DNA of 45,757 nucleotides from Candidatus Eiseniibacteriota bacterium (GTDB lineage Bacteria > Eisenbacteria > RBG-16-71-46). The notes under the pieces were generated by a model that did no database searches, was not told the DNA's origin, and saw only the letters and a list, made by a program, of their open reading frames with translations. This document shows positions 23,490 to 30,879 of the stretch, piece after piece; the first letter of the stretch is position 1, and the number at the start of each line of letters is the position of its first letter. The translations under genes and the position numbers were made by a program. The DNA is taken from NCBI GenBank assembly GCA_016710095.1, contig JADJLL010000033.1, positions 1-45,757 on the forward strand, written 5' to 3'.

Positions 23490-24037
23490 CGCCACCCCCA
23501 CAGGAGCAGCGTGCTCGCGACGTGCGCGAGCGCGAGCACCGTGAACGCCGCGGTGATCGGGAAGTGCACCGTGCGCCACTGCTTCATGGTGTCCACCGCG
23601 ACGGCGTCCCAGAAGAGCGCCTTCTCGACGTCTTCCGCCGGCGAGCCCGCGGCGGTCAGCGCGGCGCGCCGCTCCTCGACGTGCTTGCGGGAGCGCTGCA
23701 GCAGCTGGCGGCCCACGAGCCCGCTGACGATGTTCACGAGCATCGCGAGCGTCGCGAGCCACGGCAGCCACGCGTGCAGGTGGATGCCCGCGTGCACGAG
23801 CACGAGGAGCGAGCCGGCCCACGCGAGCTGCTCGTGCAGCTCGAGCAGGCGCGCGGGCGAGCCGGACGTGACGAGCTTGCGCTTGCGCAGGCTGTAGGCG
23901 AACGACGCGACGATCAACAGCGCGCCCGGAATGCCGAGCCAGCGGCCGACGGCGACGAGCTTCAGCGCGTGGAGCAGGGCGTCGCAGAGCGCCGTGGCCG
24001 CGAGGAGCAGGCCGATGCCCCACACGAACGGGAGCAC
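23486..24037 (-). CDS. Membrane cytochrome b-like partner of the octahaem cytochrome
   Basis: The 183-residue protein has four hydrophobic helices and several His inside them (HEQLAW, HAGIHLHAWLPWL, HFPIT, LAHVAS), typical of a di-haem membrane cytochrome b. It probably passes electrons between the quinone pool and the eight-haem cytochrome encoded by the coupled downstream gene. The GTG at 24037 has no visible ribosome binding site. It starts exactly where the decayed metallo-hydrolase reading ends, so the true N-terminus may have been altered by the rearrangement there. The haem ligands have not been tested individually. Confidence 0.7.
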   Translation of the reverse strand: MLPFVWGIGLLLAATALCDALLHALKLVAVGRWLGIPGALLIVASFAYSLRKRKLVTSGSPARLLELHEQLAWAGSLLVLVHAGIHLHAWLPWLATLAMLVNIVSGLVGRQLLQRSRKHVEERRAALTAAGSPAEDVEKALFWDAVAVDTMKQWRTVHFPITAAFTVLALAHVASTLLLWGWR

Positions 24038-24900
24038 TTCGACGCGAGACGAGCGTGCGCGGCTTGGCGCGCGCGGCGATCGCGCCGAGTTCGCGATCGG
24101 ACGTGTGGAACGCGCGCATGTACTTCGGCCAGTCGTCGCCGCCCGGCCGGTTCTCGGGCACGAGCCGCGACTCGGGATAGACCTCGTGGATCAGCAGGTC
24201 CACGCCGCGCGCGGCCTCTTCGACCGCGGGGCAGGGCGCGGTGTCGCCCGAGATCACGATCGACTTGCCCGGTGCGTCGATGCGATAGGCGAGCGCGTGC
24301 TCCCAGTTGCCGTGCAGCACGGGGATCGCGCGGATGGTCACGCCCGCCGAGTCGTACACGACGCCGCTCTTCACCTCCGAAACGTTCACGCGCCAGCCGC
24401 CCGGCGTGCCGCGCTCGAGACCTGGGGGACCGCGATGTCCCGCCACGCGTCCAAGCCGGTCGCAACCACCGCGCCCGGCGGCCCGATCACGCGCATGGGT
24501 GCCGCGGCCCAGCCCACTCGAAGATCGCGTCCGGCAGCCCAGTGTGATCGCTGTGCAGGCGTGAGGAAGAGCGCCGGATGGGGCCCTTGCGATAGGGCAG
24601 GCCGGCGGCCTCCATCTGCCGCACCACGCCCGGCCCCGCGTCGAAGACGAACAGGCGCCCGCCCGCGACGACCGCGGTCGCCGGTCCCTGCGCATCGTGG
24701 ATCGCGACGGGCGTGCCCGTGCCGAGCAGGTAGACCGTCGTGGTATCGGGAAGCGTGCGCGCGGCGGGCGCCTGCGGCGCCTGTGCGTGCGCGGGTGGCG
24801 CGGCGCAAAGCCCGAACGCCGGCAGCAGCGCGCAAAGCACGAACGCCGCCACGCGGGGCGTGACGGCGTCGCGAAGCACGTGCAGTGAGCGGCGGCTCAC
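24038..24900 (-). pseudogene. Metallo-beta-lactamase-fold hydrolase, frameshifted and truncated
   Basis: An exported MBL-fold protein (GTG 24900, VSRRSLHVLRDAVTPRVAAFVLC) with VYLLGTGTP and LHSDHTGLPD motifs continues in other frames through PMRVIGPPGAVVATGLDAWRD. It then reads VNVSEVKSGVVYDSAGVTIRAIPVLHGN, ISGDTAPCPAVEE, LIHEVYPE and AFHTSDRELGAIAA. At least three frame changes occur between about 24500 and 24590. The usual final His segment (LxxYH) is missing, because the reading runs directly into the cytochrome b-like gene at 24037. This is either a real deletion fusion or an assembly join. Intact relatives are beta-lactamase-fold phosphodiesterase or arylsulfatase-like enzymes. Confidence 0.75.
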
Positions 24901-24908
24901 GTTCGGTC

Positions 24909-25685
24909 CTACATGCCCAGGATGTGCCAGCCGGCGTCCACGTAGAGCGTGGTGCCGGTGATGCCGCTGGCGAGGTCGGAGAGCAGGAACAGCCCGGAGG
25001 TGCCGACTTCTTCCTTCGTGATGTTGCGCTCCAGCGGCGCGGCGCCCGAGTGCTCCTTGAGCATGTCCGTGAAGCCGCGGATGCCGCGGGCGGCGAGCGT
25101 GTTCACCGGGCCGGCCGACAGCGCGTTCACGCGGATGCCCTTCGGCCCCAGCTCGTACGCCATCTGCCGCGTCGCCTGCTCGAGCACGGCCTTCGCCGAG
25201 CCCATCACGTTGTAGTTCGGGATCGCGCGGTTGGCCGCGAGGTACGACAGCGTGATCACGCTCGCGCCGTTCTTCTCGAGCAGCGGCAGCATGCGGTTGG
25301 TCACGTTGATGAACGAGTACGCGCTCACGTCGAGCGCGAGCTGGAAGCCCTCGCGCGGCGTCTTGAGGAAGCTGCCCTCGAGGTCTTCCTTGCGCGCGAA
25401 CGCGATGCCGTGCACGAGCATCTCGAGCGAGCCCCAGCGGCCGGCGATCTTCTTGGCCACTTCGTCGATCTCGTAGTCCTTGGTGACGTCGCACTCGGTC
25501 ACGAAGGCGTGCGGCAGCGTCGCGGCGAGTTCCTCGACCGTGCCCTTGAGCCGCTCGTGGGCGTAGGTCAGGCAGATGCGCGCGCCGGCCTTCGACAGGC
25601 ACTCGGCGATCGCCCATGCGAGGCTGCGGTGGTTGGCGACGCCCATGACGAGGGCGTGCTTGCCGCGCATATCGATGTTGTACAT
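24909..25685 (-). CDS. fabI: Enoyl-[acyl-carrier-protein] reductase FabI
   Basis: The last reductive step of each fatty acid elongation cycle, NADH-dependent. The 258-residue SDR has Tyr148 and the Tyr158-x6-Lys165 pair (YNVMGSAK), as in E. coli FabI (Tyr146, Tyr156, Lys163). The nucleotide-binding segment is MGVANHRSLAWAIA. Other FabI hallmarks are LVHGIAFA and SAGPVNTLAARGI. ATG 25685 is preceded by GAGGAG. The gene is not in an obvious fatty-acid cluster. It stops 9 bases before the decayed MBL gene on the same strand. Confidence 0.95.
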   Translation of the reverse strand: MYNIDMRGKHALVMGVANHRSLAWAIAECLSKAGARICLTYAHERLKGTVEELAATLPHAFVTECDVTKDYEIDEVAKKIAGRWGSLEMLVHGIAFARKEDLEGSFLKTPREGFQLALDVSAYSFINVTNRMLPLLEKNGASVITLSYLAANRAIPNYNVMGSAKAVLEQATRQMAYELGPKGIRVNALSAGPVNTLAARGIRGFTDMLKEHSGAAPLERNITKEEVGTSGLFLLSDLASGITGTTLYVDAGWHILGM

Positions 25686-25735
25686 GCGAGTCTCCTCGGG
25701 ATGCCGCCGGGCGAACAGGGCCGCGGCGAGGGCGA

Positions 25736-27721
25736 TCAGGCGGTCTTCTTCTGCTCCCAGACGCGGATCGGGAGGATGATCACCTGGATACCGGCGAACT
25801 GCAGTCGGCGCTGGATCGAGAAGGCCGTCTCGTGGTGCAGCGCGCGCGTGAACACGGTCTCGCGCTGGAAGACGAGCTGGCCGGCGAACACCATCGAGCG
25901 CCGGAACTCCTTCTGCAGGTCCATGCAGATGTGCTCGAGCTCCTCGATGAGGTCGGTGCCGAGCGTGAAGCGGTATTCGGAGTAGTAACCCATCTTGTTC
26001 GCGAGCTCGACGTACTTCTCGAGATCGGCGCGCGTCTTCTCTTCGAGCGCCTGCACGCTCTCGGTGCCCTTGAACTGGCCCGAGTCCACGAGGCCGACGG
26101 ACACGAAGACGAGGTTCTTGAAGTGGCGCGGGAACATGCGCTGCACGGTGAGCAGCGTGTGGATGCCGAGTCCGGCGTAGCCCTCGACGAGCACGACGGC
26201 GGTCGGGCCGTCCGGCGCCAGCTCCGGCGCCTCCTCGCGAGCGGGGAACGGCAGGTCGGTGAGCACGTCGTCGAGGCTCTTGAGCACGCCGCGCACCTGC
26301 TGGTAGTGCCGCCGCACGAGCACGCACACGCCGACGAACGCGCCGGTCACGCCGAGCGTGACCCAGCCGCCCTGCGTGAACTTGATGATCGCGGTCACGA
26401 CGAGAATGCCGCCCGTGACGAGCGTGCCGAGCGCGGCGATGAAAAGCCGGCGGCGCCAGTGGCCCTTCGTGTCGTGTCCGCGGCTCGTCCACCAGTGGTT
26501 CACCATGCCCAGCTGCGAGAGCGTGAACGTGAGGAACACGTTGATGGAGTACATGACGATGAGGATCTTCACCGAGCCCTGCGTGTAGAGCAGCGTCGCG
26601 ACGGCGGCGAGACCCATCGTCACGATGCCGTTCTGCGTCACGAGCCGTTCCGACAGGTGGGCGAAGCGCTTCGGCACCCAGTTGTCGACGGCCATGGCGG
26701 CGAGCGTCGCGGGGCCGGCGAGGAAGCCGGTCTGCGCGGCGACGAACAGCAGCGCGCCTTCGGAGAGCAGCGTGAAGATCACGAACCAGTGCCCGACCTG
26801 CCAGCCCCCGATCTGCCAGCTGTCCGTGATCGCCGACCACAGCACGGCGTTCAGCGTGCGGCCCGGAACGTGGTGCGTGTTCCAGAGCAGGTAGCAGAGC
26901 AGGATGCCGCCCGCCGTGATGGACAGCGAGAGCGACATGTAGAGCATCGTCTTCTTGCCGGTCTCGACGCGCGGCTCGCGCAGGATCGCGGTGCTGTTCG
27001 AGACGGCTTCGATACCGGTGAACGTACCGCCGCCGAGCGAGAAGGCCTTCAGGAACAGGAAGACGACCGCGAGCGCGCCCATCTCCTGGACGGCGGACTG
27101 CGTGTCGGCGGTCGTGTCGGCGACGATGTGGCTCAGGTCGCCGCCGTGGCCGACCAGGCCCACGACGATCAGCGCGAGGTGGGTGACCACGAACGCGACG
27201 AAGATGGGCATGAGCACGGCGACGGATTCCTTCACGCCGCGCAGGTTGAGTCCGGTGAGCCCCACGACCACGAACAACTCGGCTGGGAGCTTCCATATGG
27301 CCCACTCGGGTGGCAGGAACGACCAGATGGCGTCCACGCCGGAGGCGATCGAGATCGCGATCGTGAGCACGTAGTCCACGACCAGCGCGCCGCCCGAGAT
27401 GACGCCGGGCGTCGAGCCGAGCAGCTTCGTGGCGACCACGTAACCGCCGCCGCCGCTCGGGAACAGCTCGATGATCTGGCTGTACGAGGCACTGATGAGG
27501 AAGACCGTGAGCACCATGGCCACGGTCAGGTACAGTGCGAGGTGGGTGTGGTGCCCGAGCGCGAGGAACGCCTCTTCAGGACCGTAGGACGACGAGGAAA
27601 GTCCGTCGGACCCGAGGCCCACCCACGCAAAGAAGGCGACGAGCGCCAGCTGGTGGTGAATATGAGGATCGAAGAGGTTCTTCCGGCCTCCGATGAGGAG
27701 GCCCCGCAATCGTTCGAGCAC
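25736..27721 (-). CDS. APC-superfamily permease, KimA-like (predicted K+ or amino acid importer)
   Basis: The 661-residue protein has about twelve membrane helices. The start of the transport core (GLGSDGLSSSSYGPEEAF) matches the KimA/YdaO potassium importers, and the loop SGGGGYVVATKLLG, the LNLRGVKES motif and SLGGGTFTGIEA fit the APC fold. A C-terminal cytosolic domain of about 190 residues (PTAVVLVEGYAGLGIHTLL, KNLVFVSVGLVDSGQFKG) is USP-like and may be regulatory. The GTG at 27721 has a weak ribosome binding site. KimA in Bacillus is controlled by c-di-AMP; no c-di-AMP riboswitch is visible upstream. The substrate is inferred from family likeness. Confidence 0.8.
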   Translation of the reverse strand: MLERLRGLLIGGRKNLFDPHIHHQLALVAFFAWVGLGSDGLSSSSYGPEEAFLALGHHTHLALYLTVAMVLTVFLISASYSQIIELFPSGGGGYVVATKLLGSTPGVISGGALVVDYVLTIAISIASGVDAIWSFLPPEWAIWKLPAELFVVVGLTGLNLRGVKESVAVLMPIFVAFVVTHLALIVVGLVGHGGDLSHIVADTTADTQSAVQEMGALAVVFLFLKAFSLGGGTFTGIEAVSNSTAILREPRVETGKKTMLYMSLSLSITAGGILLCYLLWNTHHVPGRTLNAVLWSAITDSWQIGGWQVGHWFVIFTLLSEGALLFVAAQTGFLAGPATLAAMAVDNWVPKRFAHLSERLVTQNGIVTMGLAAVATLLYTQGSVKILIVMYSINVFLTFTLSQLGMVNHWWTSRGHDTKGHWRRRLFIAALGTLVTGGILVVTAIIKFTQGGWVTLGVTGAFVGVCVLVRRHYQQVRGVLKSLDDVLTDLPFPAREEAPELAPDGPTAVVLVEGYAGLGIHTLLTVQRMFPRHFKNLVFVSVGLVDSGQFKGTESVQALEEKTRADLEKYVELANKMGYYSEYRFTLGTDLIEELEHICMDLQKEFRRSMVFAGQLVFQRETVFTRALHHETAFSIQRRLQFAGIQVIILPIRVWEQKKTA

Positions 27722-27786
27722 GGCGGGAAGCTAGTGTATTGCCCCTGCGACTTCAAGAAGACGTCAGGACGCCGGTGATCGTGGCC

Positions 27787-29361
27787 ATGCGCGCGATTCC
27801 CGCCGTCCTCCTGATCGCCCTGCTGGCCGGGACCGCGGCAGGGGACCGGCCCGCGTCGCCCGGGCGGGTCACCTCGCCCGTCACCTCGACCGCGGCGCTC
27901 CCCGTGGGGCTGCCGCGCTTCGCTTTGTTCGGCTGGGTGAGCCCGCCGGAAAGCCTCGCCACCCCGGAGCGCTACGCCGAGCTCGCGGGCGCCGGCTTCA
28001 ACGTGGTGATGCCCGCCTGGAACGACTCGGGCGGCGAGGCCGCCAACCGCCGCCGGCTCGACCTGGCCCGGCCGCTCGGGATGCAGTGCCTGCTCGTGGA
28101 CGTGGACCTCGACCACTACCGGCTGGACACTCCGTCGAGCGGGGCCTGGGTGGACACCGTGATCGCGCGCTACGCGGGAGATCCGGCCTTTCTCGGGTAC
28201 TACCTCGGCGACGAGCCCCCGGCGGGCGAGTGGCCGAGGATCCGGGAGTGGTTCGACGCGATCCGGCACCGCGACTCGTGGCACCCGTCCTACAACAATC
28301 TCGCCGGCCGGATGGCGTTCGCGTCGCGCTCCGACTGGGTGGCCTACCTGCGGCACTACGTGCAGACCGTGCGCCCGCAGGTGCTCTGCGCCGACCAGTA
28401 CGACTTCCTCGAGACCGGCGACCGCAATCAACTGGTCGAGTGCGCGGCCACGGTGACCGCGCTCGCCCGCGAACTCAGCATTCCGTGCTGGGGCATCGTG
28501 CAGTTGGTCGAGCACGCGGAGTACCGCGCGATCACGCCCGGGCTGCTGCACTGGCAGGTGGGGCAGTGGCTCGCGTACGGCGCGCGCGGGATCGGCTACT
28601 TCACGTACTGGACGCCCGCTCCGGACGCGCGCTGGAACTGGCAGCCCGCGATGATCACGTACGGCGGCGCGCGCGCGCCGCTCTACGACGACGTGCGCGC
28701 GCTGAACGCGACGGCGGCCGTGGTGGGCGACGCACTGGGCGGCATGCTGTGGCTCGAGTGCGAGCAGGCGGGCTCGGTCTCTCCCGGCGGGACGGCGTTC
28801 GCGCCCGACGGTGCGATCGCGGCGGTCGAAGGGCGCGCGACGCTCGGCACGTTCCTCGACGGGATCGGGCGCACGAACGTGCTCGTGGTGAACGCCGACT
28901 CGGCGGCGGCACGCACGGTCGCGCTCACGCTCGCGGGCGCGGGCCGGCGCGCGTGGGCGCTGCACGAGAGCGGCGCGTGGAACGAAGTCGCGGTGAGCGC
29001 GGCCGGACGCTGCGCGCTCGCGCTCGAGCCCGGCGCGTTCACGCTGTTGCGGTTGTCCGACGAGGCCGACTCGCTCGTCTCGGGGCACGCCGCGCCGAAG
29101 CTTTCGCTCGGGCCGAATCCCGCGCGCGGGCGCGTCGTGTTCTCGGTGAGCGCGATGTCGCGCGGCGCGCGTCTCGAAGTGCTCGATCTTTCGGGTCGGC
29201 GCGTGTGGTCGCACGACTTTCCCGACGGCGGCAGCGCCGCGCCCGCGTGGAGCGGTGAGCGCGACGGTGGCGGCCGCGTGCCGCCCGGCGTGTACGTCGC
29301 GCGCGTCGAGGACGCGCACGGCGTGACCGCGCGCCGCGTGTCGTGGCTGGGCGGGAACTGA
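27787..29361 (+). CDS. Secreted TIM-barrel-like protein with C-terminal sorting domain
   Basis: The 524-residue protein starts at ATG 27787 with signal peptide MRAIPAVLLIALLAGTAAG. The core LPRFALFGWVSPPESL, YAELAGAGFNVVMPAWND, LGYYLGDEPPAGEW, PSYNNLAGRM and CWGIVQLVEHAEY looks like a glycoside hydrolase-type (beta/alpha)8 barrel in the style of GH42-like proteins. The DEPP motif probably carries an acidic catalytic residue, but I cannot assign a family. A following beta domain precedes the FlgD-like C-terminus (SLGPNPARGRVVFSV, DLSGRRVWSH, PPGVYVARVE). It is divergent from the permease gene. Confidence 0.75.
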   Translation: MRAIPAVLLIALLAGTAAGDRPASPGRVTSPVTSTAALPVGLPRFALFGWVSPPESLATPERYAELAGAGFNVVMPAWNDSGGEAANRRRLDLARPLGMQCLLVDVDLDHYRLDTPSSGAWVDTVIARYAGDPAFLGYYLGDEPPAGEWPRIREWFDAIRHRDSWHPSYNNLAGRMAFASRSDWVAYLRHYVQTVRPQVLCADQYDFLETGDRNQLVECAATVTALARELSIPCWGIVQLVEHAEYRAITPGLLHWQVGQWLAYGARGIGYFTYWTPAPDARWNWQPAMITYGGARAPLYDDVRALNATAAVVGDALGGMLWLECEQAGSVSPGGTAFAPDGAIAAVEGRATLGTFLDGIGRTNVLVVNADSAAARTVALTLAGAGRRAWALHESGAWNEVAVSAAGRCALALEPGAFTLLRLSDEADSLVSGHAAPKLSLGPNPARGRVVFSVSAMSRGARLEVLDLSGRRVWSHDFPDGGSAAPAWSGERDGGGRVPPGVYVARVEDAHGVTARRVSWLGGN

Positions 29362-29363
29362 CC

Positions 29364-30062
29364 GTGGCGGGCTTTCGCACACTGGCCGCGATGAACCGCG
29401 CGATCGTCGCGTGCGAGCGCTGCGAGCGCCTGCGCACGTACTGCGCGCTCGTCGCGCGCGAGAAGCGCCGTATGTATCGCGATCACGACTACTGGGGCAA
29501 GCCCGTGCCGGGCTTCGGCGATCCGGACGCGCGCGCGCTGCTCGTCGGGCTCGCGCCCGGAGCGCACGGCGCCAATCGCACGGGGCGCATGTTCACGGGC
29601 GACTCGAGCGGTGACTGGCTCTACGAGGCGCTGCACCGCCACGGCTTCGCGTCGCGGCCCGAGAGCATCTCGCGCGACGACGGCCAGCAGCTGACGGACG
29701 TGTGGATCGGCGCCGCGGGCCGCTGCGCGCCGCCCGACAACAAGCCGCTGCCCGAGGAACTCGAGCAGTGCCGCGAGTACCTCGTCACCGAGCTGCGGCT
29801 GCTCAAGCGCGTGCGCGTCGTGCTCGCGCTCGGGCGCATCGCGCACGAAGCGTTCCTGCGCGGCAGCGGGATGTGGGAGCGCATGAGCGCACGCGAGCGC
29901 CCGGAGTTCGCGCACGCCGCCGAGCACCCGCTGCCCGGCGGACTACTGCTCATGGACACGTTCCATCCGAGCCGCCAGAACACGCAGACCGGACGGCTCA
30001 CGCGCGACATGTGGCACGCCGTGTTCGCGCGGCTGCGCGAAGTGGTGGACGCGCGAGCCTAG
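29364..30062 (+). CDS. Uracil-DNA glycosylase, family 5 (UDGb)
   Basis: Removes uracil (and related deaminated bases) from DNA by base flipping, starting base excision repair. Family 5 signatures are plain: GLAPGAHGANRTGRMFTGD and HPSRQNTQTGRLT. Cysteines in ACERCERL, CALV and RCAPP fit the iron-sulfur cluster of this family. The middle PVPGFGDPDARALLVGL and NKPLPEELEQC match Thermus UDGb closely. The GTG at 29364 follows the upstream stop by two bases; ATG 29391 is an alternative. The stop at 30060-30062 overlaps the convergent TrmO stop. Confidence 0.93.
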   Translation: MAGFRTLAAMNRAIVACERCERLRTYCALVAREKRRMYRDHDYWGKPVPGFGDPDARALLVGLAPGAHGANRTGRMFTGDSSGDWLYEALHRHGFASRPESISRDDGQQLTDVWIGAAGRCAPPDNKPLPEELEQCREYLVTELRLLKRVRVVLALGRIAHEAFLRGSGMWERMSARERPEFAHAAEHPLPGGLLLMDTFHPSRQNTQTGRLTRDMWHAVFARLREVVDARA

Positions 30063-30520
30063 AAGTACCCGCGCATGAGCGTGTCGAACCACTCCGGCAC
30101 GCGCGCGCCGTCCACGCGGTCGAACACCGGCGCGTAGGGCTTCAGGTCGAGCACCGGCGTGCCGTCGATCGCGTCGAGCCCGCTCACGACCAGCGCGCCG
30201 GGCTCGATCGCTTCGATCTTCGCGGCCGTCACCCCGAGCACGTTCGGCCGCAGCCGTCCGCGCTGCGCGAACACGCCGACGAGCGGCATGTCGGCGCGGC
30301 CGCGCGGGCGGCGTCGCCAGTCGGCCGGCGGCGCTTCGTCGCCCGGCTCGTGGTGCATGTAGAAGAGCACGAGCACGTGGCTCCATTGGTCGAGCCCTTC
30401 GAGCGCGCTCGAGAAGGCCGCTTCGACCTCGATGCGCGAACGCACCTCGGCCCAGCCTTCGTCCCCCGTGTGCGTGCGGCCGTTGCGCACGTGCGCGACC
30501 GGTTTCAGCGTGATTTCCAC
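30059..30520 (-). CDS. trmO: TrmO-type tRNA methyltransferase (TsaA/UPF0066)
   Basis: The single-domain SAM-dependent N6-methyltransferase family that acts on t6A37 of tRNA-Thr. The 153-residue protein starts at GTG 30520 with GGGAGGAT nearby. It contains ITLKPVAHVRNG, the SRIEVEAAFSSALEGLDQWSHVLVLFYMH core, RGRADMPLVGVFAQRGRLRPNVLGVT, and LDLKPYAP with the WFDTLM end. The length and motifs fit the short bacterial members. It is convergent with UDGb: both stop codons share a CTAG palindrome at 30059-30062. The gene is transcribed away from the cobalamin riboswitch. Confidence 0.88.
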   Translation of the reverse strand: MEITLKPVAHVRNGRTHTGDEGWAEVRSRIEVEAAFSSALEGLDQWSHVLVLFYMHHEPGDEAPPADWRRRPRGRADMPLVGVFAQRGRLRPNVLGVTAAKIEAIEPGALVVSGLDAIDGTPVLDLKPYAPVFDRVDGARVPEWFDTLMRGYF

Positions 30521-30592
30521 GGTGCGATCCTCCCGGGCCCCAAGATAGACGTTGAATCGGCGGCACGCCGCAGGCATTGTGCGGATCGACAT

Positions 30593-30763
30593 CTTCCAGG
30601 TGCCCACATCGCGTGGGGTAACAGGGAAGCGGGTGAAATCCCCGCACGGTCCCGCCACTGTGATGGGTGAACGCGTTCGAAGTGCCACCGGCTCACGCGC
30701 CGGGAAGGCGAACGCGGTCCGGAGAATCCTCCGGCGCCCTCAGTCAGGAAACCTGCCTGGAAG
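30593..30763 (+). promoter_or_regulatory. Cobalamin (adenosylcobalamin) riboswitch
   Basis: P1 pairs 30593-30600 with 30756-30763 (eight perfect pairs). The conserved core is present in order: GGTGCC, AACAGGGAAGCGGGTGAAAT, CCCGCACGGTCCCGCCACTGTGA and the B12 box GTCAGGAAACCTGCC. It lies upstream of the BtuB-type receptor on the same strand. I expect it to shut off receptor expression when cobalamin is plentiful. Confidence 0.96.
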
Positions 30764-30816
30764 CCAGAAGTGCCCGGCGCCTCGGAGCAAGGCGCGCGCG
30801 GGTCACGGCGCTTCGG

Positions 30817-30852
30817 CCCCGTTTCCGCGTGCGACTCCTCGCGGAGGCGGGG
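30817..30852 (+). promoter_or_regulatory. Candidate expression-platform hairpin of the cobalamin riboswitch
   Basis: A 12-pair stem (30817-30828 with 30841-30852, two G-U pairs) has a 12-nt loop and lies 28 bases before the GTG at 30880. It is followed by CGTTTCGATT. It could act as a weak terminator or occlude the translation start region. Nothing else is visible in 30764-30816. Confidence 0.35.
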
Positions 30853-30879
30853 CGTTTCGATTCGAGCGCGAAAGACGCC

